Shown: positions 15,729 through 24,820 of the stretch, piece after piece
Layout of the letters: every line of letters starts with the position of its first letter
Position numbering within the stretch: the first letter of the stretch is position 1
From: Levilactobacillus cerevisiae
GTDB taxonomy: Bacteria > Bacillota > Bacilli > Lactobacillales > Lactobacillaceae
NCBI RefSeq assembly: GCF_003946245.1
Contig: NZ_RHNN01000005.1
Location: forward strand, 80,364 to 144,363
Direction: 5' to 3'
Length of the DNA stretch: 64,000 nucleotides
Made by a program: the position numbers and the translations under genes
Notes under the pieces: generated by a model
The model's database searches: none
Told to the model about the DNA's origin: nothing
Seen by the model: the letters and a program-made list of their open reading frames with translations, nothing else

Positions 15729-18005
15729 TCAGATACTCCAAGATTTTTTGAAATTCGGACCTTGATAGCCAAATCTATGACGAATTACTTCGTTACGAGT
15801 TGGATTAAATTGGACGATTTCCCAAGCATTTTCTGAAAGGGTATTGAGTGATCGAGAGGTAGATCCATCACCGCGGTCTGCAAGGGCACATGTGGTCGTA
15901 ACAAATTGAATTTGTCCAGATAACGCATGATTGTCCATATGAGTATGACCAGCAAAGAACCCTAGAATATTATGTTGCTTTTCTTGGTGTGTGGTCAAAA
16001 TATCATAAATGTTTCGGCTCGTTGCGAGTCCTGCTTGATAAGAAGCATATGGAGAATGTTCAAACCAGCTATTATTTTTATCGCTAATTGCCCATTGATT
16101 AACTGGAATTCCGGTTAAGGAGATATGATCGAATACAGCAATTTTTTGGGAATCAGGTAAGGAACTCAGAGTATTTCGTAACCAATCCTGTTGGGCAGAC
16201 GAATATTCAGTATGTCCATGTCGGAGCTTTGTCCGCGTTGGTGCGGCATAGTCAGGTTGATCGAAGCCGTCAAGCACAAGGACTGTTAAGTTGCTGTTAG
16301 GAACGTCATAGCGACCGAAAACGGCATTGTTCGGGTTGTTACTAGGGGTGTTCAGCCAGCGGCCAAACCAATTTCGACGAAGGGTTAAGGCTTCAGAGTT
16401 GGTAATTACTTGATCAGCATTATTATGAGCCTCATCCCGAGCATATCCCGAATTATCATCATGATTTCCCTGAAGGATAATAAAGGGACGCTGACTGAGC
16501 TTAATAGCATCGACACCACGCTTTACTTCATTGATTGAAACACTTTTTGGTTTTACGCCATCATTTAAATCACCACCATGAACGACCAAATCGACACCAA
16601 AGTGTTTGGCAAAGTAGCTCATGAGTTTCATGTTACGTAAAACTCTAGCAGTGCTTGGCGTCTTATAACTATCGAAGTGAGTGTCAGTAATGTAGGCAAT
16701 GGATACGCTTTGTGAGTCCGCTGATGCTTTAATGTTTTGTGCAAGTGTGGTCATTTCAGCTAGTTCTGTGGAAGTTGGGGTTACCTCTACAGAGGATGAA
16801 ACATCAGAAATTAACAGATTTGATTCAAGGTAAGAGGTGTCCCCGACACCATGCCTTAAGTCCTTAGTGTATGGCCAAAGTTCTTCAGGTGGTTGCATTT
16901 TGGCATTATCGTTTTGAACGTATGAGTAGCTTGAAGTGTTTGACTTCTCACCGTTTTGCATTGATTTTAGATGATCCATTGTACTAATTGGCAAATACTG
17001 ACCATTTCGAAGAATGACCCATAAATGCCCATTGTTGAACAGCTTATAATTGTAATCAATTCTAGTACCAGCCTGATATTTGTGGAGCTTGTTAGCAGAT
17101 TTCATGAACGGTTGATCTCGTCCCCAAGCATTTGACGTAATAGTTAGCGTTGATCTGGAAGGATAATGGTAACCCTCTCTAATGTTTTCGCGATAGTCAC
17201 TACTGGTTAGCGGCAATAGGCCAGTGTCAGTGCCACCTTGTGGTCGTGAGAAGTGGGACGAACCAGTAGATTCATTGTTGTTACTACTGTTGTCCACATT
17301 ACCAGTCGACGTCCCAGAATTGTCTTGCGTGAGGACCGGATCACCGGGATTCGCATCAGTCCCATAAGACCGGTAAGGATTGATTGTGGCATACGGTACG
17401 TAGTAGGTCGCGCCACTCGTATGAATGTAGCGGAACCAATAATGTCCGTCGGCCTTAATTTTAGCATTGTAGTAAACAGTTTGATTCTCAAGAAAGCGAT
17501 CGACCTTATTGGCAGTTGTCATATTTGTTCGATCCCGCCCGCGAGCTGGTTCATCAAAGGTGAAAGAACCTTTCATGACTAAAATCGTGCCGTCGGGAGT
17601 TTGGTCCGCAATATCGGCACCGGTTTGACCGGTTAGCGTACCTAATAGGTGGCCAGGATGAGGGGTGGAGACATTGGATCCACCATCATTCCCACCAGGA
17701 ACGACGACAGTTTCTGGCTTAATCGGATTCCCAGGATTGGTATCCGTCCCAAAGTAAGTTTCCTTATCCGTATTGGCGTAAGGTACATAGTGACGGCCAC
17801 CAGAATTGCTCATATAGGACAGCCACAGGTGATTGCCGTTCTTGAGCTTACTGTCGTAGTTGACAGATTGGCCAACCTGATAGGTGACAATACCAGGGTC
17901 ACTCATGTCAGGCGTGTTGCGGACCCGACATTTGGTATTGAAGGTGAAGCGACCGGACGTATAAATCTTGTACATATCAGGTGTGTTGCTAACGTTAATA
18001 GACAT
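15729..18005 (-). CDS. SH3-repeat protein with C-terminal metallophosphoesterase domain
   Basis: 758 residues from the ATG at 18005, with an AAGAAGG ribosome site. No signal peptide. The N-terminal ~350 residues hold three SH3-type cell-wall-binding repeats of about 75 residues (pattern TKCRVRNTPDMSDPG, YQVGQSVNYDSKLKN, YVPYAN), the first nearly identical to that of the beta-helix protein at 24821. From about residue 400 comes a complete calcineurin-like phosphoesterase: YITDTHFDS, VVHGGDLNDG, LQGNHDDN, AVFDHISLTG, GHTHMDN. The substrate is unknown; wall teichoic acid or extracellular nucleotides are guesses. Phage tail or lysis-associated origin is likely from its neighbours. Its leader carries a copy of the terminator found behind the holin gene. 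Confidence 0.8.
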   Translation of the reverse strand: MSINVSNTPDMYKIYTSGRFTFNTKCRVRNTPDMSDPGIVTYQVGQSVNYDSKLKNGNHLWLSYMSNSGGRHYVPYANTDKETYFGTDTNPGNPIKPETVVVPGGNDGGSNVSTPHPGHLLGTLTGQTGADIADQTPDGTILVMKGSFTFDEPARGRDRTNMTTANKVDRFLENQTVYYNAKIKADGHYWFRYIHTSGATYYVPYATINPYRSYGTDANPGDPVLTQDNSGTSTGNVDNSSNNNESTGSSHFSRPQGGTDTGLLPLTSSDYRENIREGYHYPSRSTLTITSNAWGRDQPFMKSANKLHKYQAGTRIDYNYKLFNNGHLWVILRNGQYLPISTMDHLKSMQNGEKSNTSSYSYVQNDNAKMQPPEELWPYTKDLRHGVGDTSYLESNLLISDVSSSVEVTPTSTELAEMTTLAQNIKASADSQSVSIAYITDTHFDSYKTPSTARVLRNMKLMSYFAKHFGVDLVVHGGDLNDGVKPKSVSINEVKRGVDAIKLSQRPFIILQGNHDDNSGYARDEAHNNADQVITNSEALTLRRNWFGRWLNTPSNNPNNAVFGRYDVPNSNLTVLVLDGFDQPDYAAPTRTKLRHGHTEYSSAQQDWLRNTLSSLPDSQKIAVFDHISLTGIPVNQWAISDKNNSWFEHSPYASYQAGLATSRNIYDILTTHQEKQHNILGFFAGHTHMDNHALSGQIQFVTTTCALADRGDGSTSRSLNTLSENAWEIVQFNPTRNEVIRHRFGYQGPNFKKSWSI

Positions 18006-18039
18006 AATAATTAACCTTCTTCTTTTATTTTTTTGTAAC

Positions 18040-18079
18040 AAAAAGCACCTCGCTGGTTTGATACGCAGTGAGATGCTCT
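18040..18079 (-). terminator. Copy of the holin-gene terminator, without the holin gene
   Basis: On the minus strand AGCATCTCACTG pairs with CAGCGAGGTGCT, followed by TTTTTGTT. The block 18006-18083 is nearly identical to 27134-27206. The holin coding sequence that precedes it there is absent here. Confidence 0.7.
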
Positions 18080-18392
18080 TAAGTGGTGTATGTGATGTTA
18101 GATTCTAAATGCAGAGTGAATAGGCAGACCTCCTTGGTTGGCGCTCAGATGGATGCTTACTGATAAATTTTTGAGCGTCTTTAGAAATTTGGTACAATAC
18201 CATCTTAAGGCCTTTTCAAGAGCCTTTTCCGCTAAGAGTCGGCAACTTAACAGTCAAATAACCGCAATTTCTCGGCTTGATAGTCAACTGAAAGGAATAA
18301 TTTATGGGGTAAGAAAGTAAGACCTTACGTATGAATATGATTGCTTTCAGCTTTGTGAATATGGTAAAGTTCATGAATAGATTTCAAAAAAA

Positions 18393-18512
18393 GAGAGTGG
18401 GACCAAAGGCGGTTAGCTGGTGAGTATTAAGGCTGATAGCCGAATAATCCCGGGCTTAGATTGTTTGGCTATCAGTTTTAAGCGGAGCCAGCTGCCTTTT
18501 GCACACGTTTCA
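18393..18512 (+). repeat. Structured GTTAG/TTAAGCGGA element, copy A
   Basis: Outer stem GGCGGTTAGCTGG / CCAGCTGCC, inner stem CTGATAGCC / GGCTATCAG with AATCC / GGATT-like pairing at the tip. Conserved unpaired blocks GAGTATTAAG and TTTTAAGCGGAG, outermost GTG / CAC. Copies B and C are at 48603 and 48730. The rest of 18084-18392 shows nothing recognisable. Confidence 0.7.
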
Positions 18513-18535
18513 GCAATATGGAATTGGAGAACCAA

Positions 18536-18566
18536 AAAGAGTCTGGGGTTTGTTTCCCAGACTCTA
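18536..18566 (-). terminator. Terminator of the endolysin gene
   Basis: AGAGTCTGGG pairs with CCCAGACTCT; on the minus strand it ends in TTTTTGG. It lies 6 bp beyond the stop codon. Confidence 0.85.
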
Positions 18567-18571
18567 ATTTA

Positions 18572-20356
18572 TTAGTTTGTGATTACTGGATCGCCAGGAT
18601 TGGTGTCGGTTCCAAAGTAGGTCTTTTTCGTAATGTTGTCGTAGGGAATGTAGCGTCTAGTGCCACTGACTGAGATGTAAGACAACCAATAATGGTTGTC
18701 ATTCTTAATCTTTGAATCATAGTTCACCGTCATTCCAGCCTTGTAAGTGGCAACGCCATTGTCATTCATAAAGAGTGTATCGCGAACACGACAATTGGTA
18801 TTAAAGGTGAAAGATCCGTGACGCTGAATGGTATAGCCTTCGGGCGTAGGCACTGGCTGTTGTGGCTTAGGGGGAATGGGTGCCGTAGGTCCGGGCGTTC
18901 CGGGGGAGGCAATGGGATCGGTGTTATTGGTGTCGTTGCCGAAGTAGGTGCCAGTCGTAATGTTTGCATAGGGAACGTAGTGGCGGGCCCCACTGGCAGA
19001 TTCATATGACAACCAGAAATGATTATCCGCCTTGATTTTGCGATCGTAATTAACGGCATTACCAATCGCGTAGGTGGCAACCCCAGGATCAGTCATCTGA
19101 GTTGTGTTGCGGACACGACAATTTGTATTAAAGATGAACTTCCCCGCCTGGGCAATTTGGAAATTCTCCATGGTTGCTTGTGCACCAGAAAGGTCCATCT
19201 GAGGGTGATTAGAGGGAGTCGTGCCGTACGTCCCTGTATTTCCCAGGTTGTAGATGTGCCACCAATTACTGGCATTTGCTTGGCGAATGGCTAAGGAATC
19301 TTGCGTAGGAAAATGCATTTCGTAGCCCTGCAGAAATTCAAGTGCTGCTTGACGAGGATTGGTTTCATGAGCAAATTGAAGGAACGTCTTGCCACCACCG
19401 TAAAATCCGTTGGAAGTGGTCACTTGGCCCCAGATGTAATCTAATTGGACATTCATATCGCTGACAGATTTACCCATGCGGTCTGCGTAGTTTTTAATCT
19501 TTCCGGCGGGCGTGAATTGTGCAACACCATAGCCGGTTTTAGAGTACATGGACCAAGTGTGGGGCATGCCATATTGCCATTGGGCTGGATTAATACTTGA
19601 TTCATGCTGGAAATTTCCCAAGATACCGCAGATTGCGGCATCGGATAATCCCTTAGCGTGAAAGTAATCGAAGACTTGTTTTGCGTGAAGATGAATCGCA
19701 TCTAGTGATGGCTTGGGGGGCGTTACTGGTGGTCGTGGGGTGGCATTGGACTGATCACCGATGAGTGTGCCATCAAAATCGTAACTGAAATCCACATGGA
19801 GGCCGTGCCCGTTGTCCGTGTATTGCCAGGCACTGGCATGGTTGACACCTGGCTGACTGGAGCCATAGGAAGCTACCCAGATTGGTGTTTGATTATACAG
19901 CTGATACTGTTTGATTCGACCAGATGTGAACCAGCTAGCGGAGGCGTAGACGACTAAGTGATGGTATCCTTGTTCGGTCATGTACCTTAAGAATAGGTTG
20001 ATGTCATTGGTGACCTGATTCATCAAAACGGCATCTTCAATGTCTAACGCGCAGACGGTTGACTTGTCTAAACCCACGGCTTGCAGATTTTGAATAAACC
20101 ACTTGGCTTCGTTAATCGGATCATTGACACCGAAGCGTTGTGAGTTTGCCTTAAAATAATGATAGGCACCAACGCTTTTGAAGACTTGCAGACCGTTTGC
20201 TACTTGGGTCGCAGCCTTGGGGTTCAAGTAGCGATCCCCTGTGGCAGACCCTTGCGTGATTTTGACCATGATGCTGGTTGCGTAGCGACTAAGGGACTGC
20301 ATGAAACTCATGGAACTGGGTTGATAACTGGAAATATCGGCTACTTCTTTAAACAT
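18572..20356 (-). CDS. Phage-type endolysin: GH25 muramidase, tail-lysozyme domain, two SH3 repeats
   Basis: 594 residues. Residues 1-200 form a GH25 glycoside hydrolase (DISSYQPSSMSF, VKITQGSATGDRYLNP, CALDIEDAVLM with the catalytic acidic pair, PIWVASYGSSQPG, WQYTDNGHG, DFDGT). A proline-rich linker leads to a second peptidoglycan hydrolase, a phage-tail-lysozyme domain around residues 220-375 (AICGILGNFQHESSINPAQW with the probable catalytic Glu, then YGVAQFTPAGK). Two SH3 wall-binding repeats follow (TNCRVRNTTQMTDPG and TNCRVRDTLFMNDNG). No signal peptide, so release needs a holin or lysis. It lies 108 bp behind the ArpU-like gene on the same strand. Confidence 0.88.
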   Translation of the reverse strand: MFKEVADISSYQPSSMSFMQSLSRYATSIMVKITQGSATGDRYLNPKAATQVANGLQVFKSVGAYHYFKANSQRFGVNDPINEAKWFIQNLQAVGLDKSTVCALDIEDAVLMNQVTNDINLFLRYMTEQGYHHLVVYASASWFTSGRIKQYQLYNQTPIWVASYGSSQPGVNHASAWQYTDNGHGLHVDFSYDFDGTLIGDQSNATPRPPVTPPKPSLDAIHLHAKQVFDYFHAKGLSDAAICGILGNFQHESSINPAQWQYGMPHTWSMYSKTGYGVAQFTPAGKIKNYADRMGKSVSDMNVQLDYIWGQVTTSNGFYGGGKTFLQFAHETNPRQAALEFLQGYEMHFPTQDSLAIRQANASNWWHIYNLGNTGTYGTTPSNHPQMDLSGAQATMENFQIAQAGKFIFNTNCRVRNTTQMTDPGVATYAIGNAVNYDRKIKADNHFWLSYESASGARHYVPYANITTGTYFGNDTNNTDPIASPGTPGPTAPIPPKPQQPVPTPEGYTIQRHGSFTFNTNCRVRDTLFMNDNGVATYKAGMTVNYDSKIKNDNHYWLSYISVSGTRRYIPYDNITKKTYFGTDTNPGDPVITN

Positions 20357-20464
20357 AACGATTCACATCCCGCTTCTTTATTTTTGGTACAGGCCAGAAA
20401 GGTATTTACTGGTTAGAATGAGTAGTTGACAACGTGACAGTACATAACGACTGTTAGAATTAGA

Positions 20465-20905
20465 TTACTTAAAAACTCGCAGTTCCCGTGGACAAATCGC
20501 AGCGAATTCACATGAGGCCAACTTTAGATGGGTATCGTAAGTTCGTTCTGCGATATAGGCAATGTCATACTTTGCGGCAAGTTTTTCACAGACCTTTTTG
20601 ACTGACCAGCCATAAATCCATCGAAATTTAAGCAAGTCAGAATAGTAAGCATCTTGCCGGTTGAGACTTGCTAGCAACTCGAGTGTATCCAGTCGCTGGT
20701 CGCATTCAAACTTAGCGTTTACCCCAGCTAGGGTGCGTTCTTCGGTCGTGTTTTTCATGCTAGAGGTGACTTTAGCTGCTGACATATCAGGAGATTTGAG
20801 ATAATTGGAGGATCGGTGGGCTTCCAATTCCCAATCGTGAAAGTCCTGAAGATATTCCTTTACGTTGGCGCACGTTTTGTTCTTATCGTATTGTGCATTT
20901 TTCAA
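20465..20905 (-). CDS. ArpU-like phage late-transcription regulator
   Basis: 146 residues. ATG at 20905 with a GAAGGAGACGCTATC stretch upstream. The order matches the ArpU/RinA-type family of phage proteins controlling muramidase or late-gene expression: an N-terminal helix, SSMKNTTEERTLAGVNAKFE, RLDTLELLASLNRQDAYYSD, then a helix-turn-helix-like segment (KFRWIYGWSVKKVCEKLAAK, ERTYDTHLKLASCEFA). It lies 43 bp after the sigma-like gene and directly before the endolysin, which supports a control role. It is assigned by pattern and context, not by an exact motif. Confidence 0.65.
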   Translation of the reverse strand: MKNAQYDKNKTCANVKEYLQDFHDWELEAHRSSNYLKSPDMSAAKVTSSMKNTTEERTLAGVNAKFECDQRLDTLELLASLNRQDAYYSDLLKFRWIYGWSVKKVCEKLAAKYDIAYIAERTYDTHLKLASCEFAAICPRELRVFK

Positions 20906-20948
20906 TGATAGCGTCTCCTTCTTTAAAGGCCGTTAGCGTCAGGTCATT

Positions 20949-21509
20949 CTAATTCTCGGACAGGAAAGCGGAAAAACGTTCCTTTGCGCGATGGGTCTGC
21001 TGACTCATTGCATTTGTGTAGGGCTTTTTTGGCATACCGACATGAATTTCTCGACTGCTAAATCCTTGGATGAGCAACAGGATGATACGGCCGTCACGGG
21101 GATAATTCTCAGAAAATTTTGACAATTGTTGTTGGCAGCCTAAGACGACTGAGTCCGGTTGAGAAGTTGTCTGAATACTTGAAGATAACTCAAGAGGTAT
21201 CGTCTCAATCCGCTGGTAGATGGTAGTGCCATGTTCTTGATGACAGTACTGGCGGAACAGATTGGGAATCTCCGACTTCAAATAGTAATTCAGCGTGTAA
21301 TCTATGCCGTATTGGCTTCGCCTTTCGAAGTCCAGCCACATCTTGTAAAATGCCATGTTGTAAGCACTAATGAAGTCTTCTACATAAATTGGCAAACCCG
21401 AGGTATTAGCCTTGTTAAAACGGAAGTGAGCCCGTCGGATGAGTTCTGGTGTGTAGCGTAAAAAGTCCGCCTCAAAGTCATTTGTGAGCTGGCAGTTTTG
21501 CAATTGCAT
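20949..21509 (-). CDS. Sigma-70-like regulator (ComX/phage sigma type)
   Basis: 186 residues, ATG at 21509 with AGGAGGAAATC upstream. The N-terminal half looks like sigma region 2 (FLRYTPELIRRAHFRFNKAN, YVEDFISAYNMAFYKMWLDF). The end resembles a region 4 helix-turn-helix (DGRIILLLIQGFSSREIHVG). Such short sigma-like proteins occur as competence sigma factors and in Gram-positive phages, where they switch on late genes. Here it heads a run: sigma-like, ArpU-like, endolysin. No competence genes are near. Region 4 is weakly conserved, so DNA recognition is not certain. Confidence 0.6.
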   Translation of the reverse strand: MQLQNCQLTNDFEADFLRYTPELIRRAHFRFNKANTSGLPIYVEDFISAYNMAFYKMWLDFERRSQYGIDYTLNYYLKSEIPNLFRQYCHQEHGTTIYQRIETIPLELSSSIQTTSQPDSVVLGCQQQLSKFSENYPRDGRIILLLIQGFSSREIHVGMPKKPYTNAMSQQTHRAKERFSAFLSEN

Positions 21510-22128
21510 GATTTCCTCCTACGTGTTTGTCGAAGTTCTAACGCCTTTAGATATATCTATCGGGAAATTCACACGTTTGTGACTAAAGACTTAAATTAAT
21601 CGTTTCATCCAACTACGTAATATGATACGGAAATGATTGTTGCTGCAATGGTCATTTGTTGTAAGCTTTTGGCCGCTTAAAAAGTTTCTACGCATACTGT
21701 TGTGAATTGGCGTGGCACTCTTCCTGAAAATAGCCACGATACTGGTGTGTTCTCTAGTAGTTCATTTCCGCTCACATCCTTTCAACTGGTTAAGGCATGA
21801 ACATAGCATAACGTTCAGAGAAGATGAAAAACTGCAGCAAGACAGCTACTTTTCTGCTGATTAACTGCTGAAAGTCAGCTGTGTGACGGATAATGTTCTG
21901 CACCCCACGCTTAATTTATACGGGGAAAAATATGAATTGACAACAACTTTTATAAAAAATCGTATTTATCTGATAAGCTAATTGTTATCGAAATCATGTT
22001 GGATAGACATCAATTCAATTAATATAAAAATATAAATATTTTATAGGCTGGACTATATACTGCGAAAGCGGTATGCTAGATTTCAGTAAATGTGTTTTGC
22101 CAATGTTAGTGCGAAGGGGAGAAAGCAG
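21510..22128. other. AT-rich divergent gap without a gene
   Basis: 619 bp between the sigma-like gene (minus) and secreted paralog 3 (plus). No convincing reading frame. The stretch 21915-22080 is very A/T-rich, with AATATAAATATTTTATAGG shortly before paralog 3, resembling the AT-rich stretch before paralog 1 (13690-13735). It probably holds both promoters, but I could not assign -35 and -10 boxes with confidence. Confidence 0.5.
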
Positions 22129-23052
22129 ATGAAACTGTATCTAAAGGGAGTTGTCATTGCTACCGCCGTATTGGGGTGGGGATGGAGCAACAGCATTGTC
22201 GGGGAAGCCAGTAACTATTCAGCGAGGCGAGCGAACTCAGTTCGATTAGTTTGGCGTCATAGTATGGGACGGCATGCCTATCACACTGTTAAGGGAGCGC
22301 GGTATTCTAAGCATCTAGGCGTGAAGTATAGTACTAATGATGATTTGCCAGATGTAACTTGGTATACGGATGCGCACGAAAAGCTGTACAACAAGGCCAA
22401 GCGAACGTCAGCCATTTATTATCATGTAAAGAGTGGGGACGGCCAGCATGGTGGCTGGATTTGGCGGGGATATTTGACTGCAGGGGGCGCGGAGAGTACT
22501 AATTCTACAGATAAAACAAATGGGTCAATTGATAGTGATGAAGGAATGGCCCAAAAAATGATTCAATATCTTGGCAGGAGTGCACATCCGGATCCACAAA
22601 CGATGGCAAAGGCTAAGGAGGTATTGAATCGATCGTTGAATGGTCAGTATCACTTTTTAACACTCCATGAATTAACCCCGAATAATAATTATGGACGTGA
22701 TAAGGACTATGTAGTTATTCAAAATTTTAATCCCATAGGTGTTGCTGAACACTCACCTGATAAAAATCGACTTGCTTATCTTAATTTATTGTCTGATAGC
22801 AAAATAGCTATGCAAGATCAATCTTTCGAGGGCGGGTATTCAGTTGAGAGCAGGAGTGACACGTTAACGTTACTTGGAATGTTCTATGCACCAGAAGAGG
22901 ACTTCATTGGACAAAAAGGGTTAACAAGAGACAATTATTTTAATGATGTAAAAATTGGTGTTGCTGTGACTAAGATTGCTAATGGGAAATATGCTTCGAA
23001 CGTTATTTTCCATTATCCAGAAAAATTTTGGGATTTGGTTGTTGATGACTAA
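22129..23052 (+). CDS. Secreted surface protein, paralog 3 of 3
   Basis: 307 residues from the ATG at 22129 with AAGGGGAGAAAGCAG upstream; an ATG at 22090 has no ribosome site. The signal peptide and wall domain to about residue 120 are nearly identical to the paralogs at 13808 and 14758. From there the sequence is unrelated to them (YHFLTLHELTPNNNYGRDKD, YSVESRSDTLTLLGMFYAPE, KIANGKYASNVIFHYPEKFW). The swap point just after RGYLTAG suggests shuffling of C-terminal modules on a constant export and anchoring head. The terminator behind it is split by the IS3 element. Function unknown. Confidence 0.72.
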   Translation: MKLYLKGVVIATAVLGWGWSNSIVGEASNYSARRANSVRLVWRHSMGRHAYHTVKGARYSKHLGVKYSTNDDLPDVTWYTDAHEKLYNKAKRTSAIYYHVKSGDGQHGGWIWRGYLTAGGAESTNSTDKTNGSIDSDEGMAQKMIQYLGRSAHPDPQTMAKAKEVLNRSLNGQYHFLTLHELTPNNNYGRDKDYVVIQNFNPIGVAEHSPDKNRLAYLNLLSDSKIAMQDQSFEGGYSVESRSDTLTLLGMFYAPEEDFIGQKGLTRDNYFNDVKIGVAVTKIANGKYASNVIFHYPEKFWDLVVDD

Positions 23053-23153
23053 AAAAGCACCATCACACTCCCCCAACAAGGGTGTTATGATCCCTTTGTG
23101 GTTGTCAGATGAAATAATATAATTCATCTGACAATGACGGAGGGATTTTTTGT

Positions 23154-23828
23154 ATGCCAAGAACTAAGTATAAAGCGGTTGAGAAGCTGGCATTGATCAC
23201 TGAGTTTGAAGCCTCAGGACAATCAAGCGGGCGCTTTGGAAAAATGCATGGACTAGGTGATAAAACAATTGGGCAGTGGCGAGATCGATACAAACGTGAT
23301 GGGCTTGATGGACTGGCGGAAGCGAAAAAGAATCAGCACTATAGTGAAGCCTTCAAGTTGAAGGTTATCACTGCCTACTTAAATGGTGAAGGCTCAGCGG
23401 ATAAGCTAGCAATGGCCTATGGATTGCGCTCATCTTCGCAAGTAAAGGCTTGGGTTTCCAGGTATAATAGGGACAAAACTGTGACGGCCTCGCCGTCAAG
23501 AAAGCAGGTCCCGAAGATGAGCCGCAAAACTACGCTAGAAGAACGGATTGAGGTTGTCGAGTATGTTACTACGCAGAAACATTCGTACAGCGAGGCTGCC
23601 GAGCGATACCAAGTATCTTATCAGCAAGCCCGTTCATGGGTCCTCAAGGCCAAAGACGGAGGTTACGAAGCACTTAGTGATAACCGTGGACATCATAAGC
23701 CGCAGAGAGAACTGACCGAGTTAGATAAAGCCAATCTGCGAATCCGACAATTAGAAGGCCAAGTGGCTGACATGAAACTGTTGGAGGAATTCGTAAAAAA
23801 ATATCAGGAAATTCAGCACAAGGGGTGA
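23154..23828 (+). CDS. IS3 transposase, OrfA
   Basis: 224 residues, with GGAGGGATTTTTTGT before the ATG. Two helix-turn-helix regions in tandem (FEASGQSSGRFGKMHGLGDK; HSYSEAAERYQVSYQQARSW) and a C-terminal leucine-zipper-like helix (LDKANLRIRQLEGQVADMKL), the standard IS150-type OrfA. The end of the gene contains AAAAAAA at 23795-23801. The OrfB frame is -1 relative to this frame and stays open back to that run, so programmed -1 slippage making OrfAB is plausible. Confidence 0.9.
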   Translation: MPRTKYKAVEKLALITEFEASGQSSGRFGKMHGLGDKTIGQWRDRYKRDGLDGLAEAKKNQHYSEAFKLKVITAYLNGEGSADKLAMAYGLRSSSQVKAWVSRYNRDKTVTASPSRKQVPKMSRKTTLEERIEVVEYVTTQKHSYSEAAERYQVSYQQARSWVLKAKDGGYEALSDNRGHHKPQRELTELDKANLRIRQLEGQVADMKLLEEFVKKYQEIQHKG

Positions 23829-24721
23829 ACAAACAGCGTCAGCAGGCTTACCAAGCAATAAAGGAAGTCAGCCAAGGAAAGCGTGGAGCCATTACAAAAT
23901 TACTGGACCACGTTGGTGTCAGTCGTCAAGCTTACAACAAGTCTTTTCATCGTCAGGAAACGCCCTGGGACGCCCAGGAGCGACTTCTGGAGGAACGCAT
24001 CACATACTGGTTCAACCAACATCACCAGGCCATAGGCACCAGTAAAATCTTATCTAATCTAAATCATGATAAGCTCGTCACCTTCAAGGTCACAATCAAG
24101 CGGGTTAAGCGGATCATGATCAATTTGAATATTCGTTGCCAGATTCGTATCAAGAAACATCATCGAATCAAGGAACAGGAACAGTATATTCAGGACAACG
24201 TTTTAAACCGTAACTTCAGTGTTTCCCGACCGAACCAGGTCTGGTTATCAGATTCGACGGAACTGACTTACGGTACAGCGAAAGCACACTTCAAGATGCG
24301 CTTGAGTGGTGTCTTAGACCTGTATGGGCGCGTATTAATCGCGTCGAATTTGAGTACGACAGAAACAGCCGCAGCAGAAATCCAGGTCTTCCAGCGAGCC
24401 TTTGAATATGCCGGTGAAGTTCACCCGTTAGTGCATACAGACCGAGGTGCCGCATACACATCAAAGGACTTCAACAACTTTATAGCTGGTCATGAAGCCA
24501 CACGAAGCATGTCACGTCCAGGAACGCCTTACGACAACTCACCCATGGAGCGTTGGTGGAACGAATTCAAGACGCATTGGATGGATCGGCATCCAATGCC
24601 CACAACCTACCAAGAATTCAAAGAACTCGTAAACGAAGGAATTCACTACTTCAATCACTTAGATCGTTCACCAGCAAGAAACGACCTCACCCCGGTAGAA
24701 TACCGGAATGAGGCCGCTTAG
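23825..24721 (+). CDS. IS3 transposase, OrfB (DDE integrase domain)
   Basis: 298 residues counted from GTG at 23825, overlapping the OrfA stop (GTGA). It has an HTH_21-like part (EERITYWFNQHHQAIGTSKI), then the rve integrase core with the DDE triad: QVWLSDSTELTYG (first Asp), PLVHTDRGAAYTS (second Asp) and DNSPMERWWNEFKTHW (Glu). Both frames are intact, so the element may still be active. It is probably made mainly as an OrfAB fusion by frameshifting. Confidence 0.9.
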   Translation: MNKQRQQAYQAIKEVSQGKRGAITKLLDHVGVSRQAYNKSFHRQETPWDAQERLLEERITYWFNQHHQAIGTSKILSNLNHDKLVTFKVTIKRVKRIMINLNIRCQIRIKKHHRIKEQEQYIQDNVLNRNFSVSRPNQVWLSDSTELTYGTAKAHFKMRLSGVLDLYGRVLIASNLSTTETAAAEIQVFQRAFEYAGEVHPLVHTDRGAAYTSKDFNNFIAGHEATRSMSRPGTPYDNSPMERWWNEFKTHWMDRHPMPTTYQEFKELVNEGIHYFNHLDRSPARNDLTPVEYRNEAA

Positions 24722-24820
24722 AAACAATATCAAATTTATATTATTTCGTATGACAACTTGACAGGGACCAGCACAAGGGGTTGTGGACGGTGCTTTTTTA
24801 ATTTTTCGAGGATGAACAGC

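Larger units (their letters stand above)
23083..24775 (+). mobile_element. IS3-family insertion sequence (IS150-like), complete
   Basis: 1693 bp. Imperfect inverted ends: left begins TGTTATGATCCC, right (reverse complement) TGTGCTGGTCCC, then a shared inner block GAAATAATATAA. Ends are TG...CA as in IS3. The 4-bp target repeat AGGG lies at 23079-23082 and 24776-24779. It carries two overlapping transposase frames. Removing it rejoins AAAAAAGCACC..TCACA with TGTGG..GGTGCTTTTTT, a bidirectional terminator between paralog 3 and the beta-helix gene. Confidence 0.88.
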
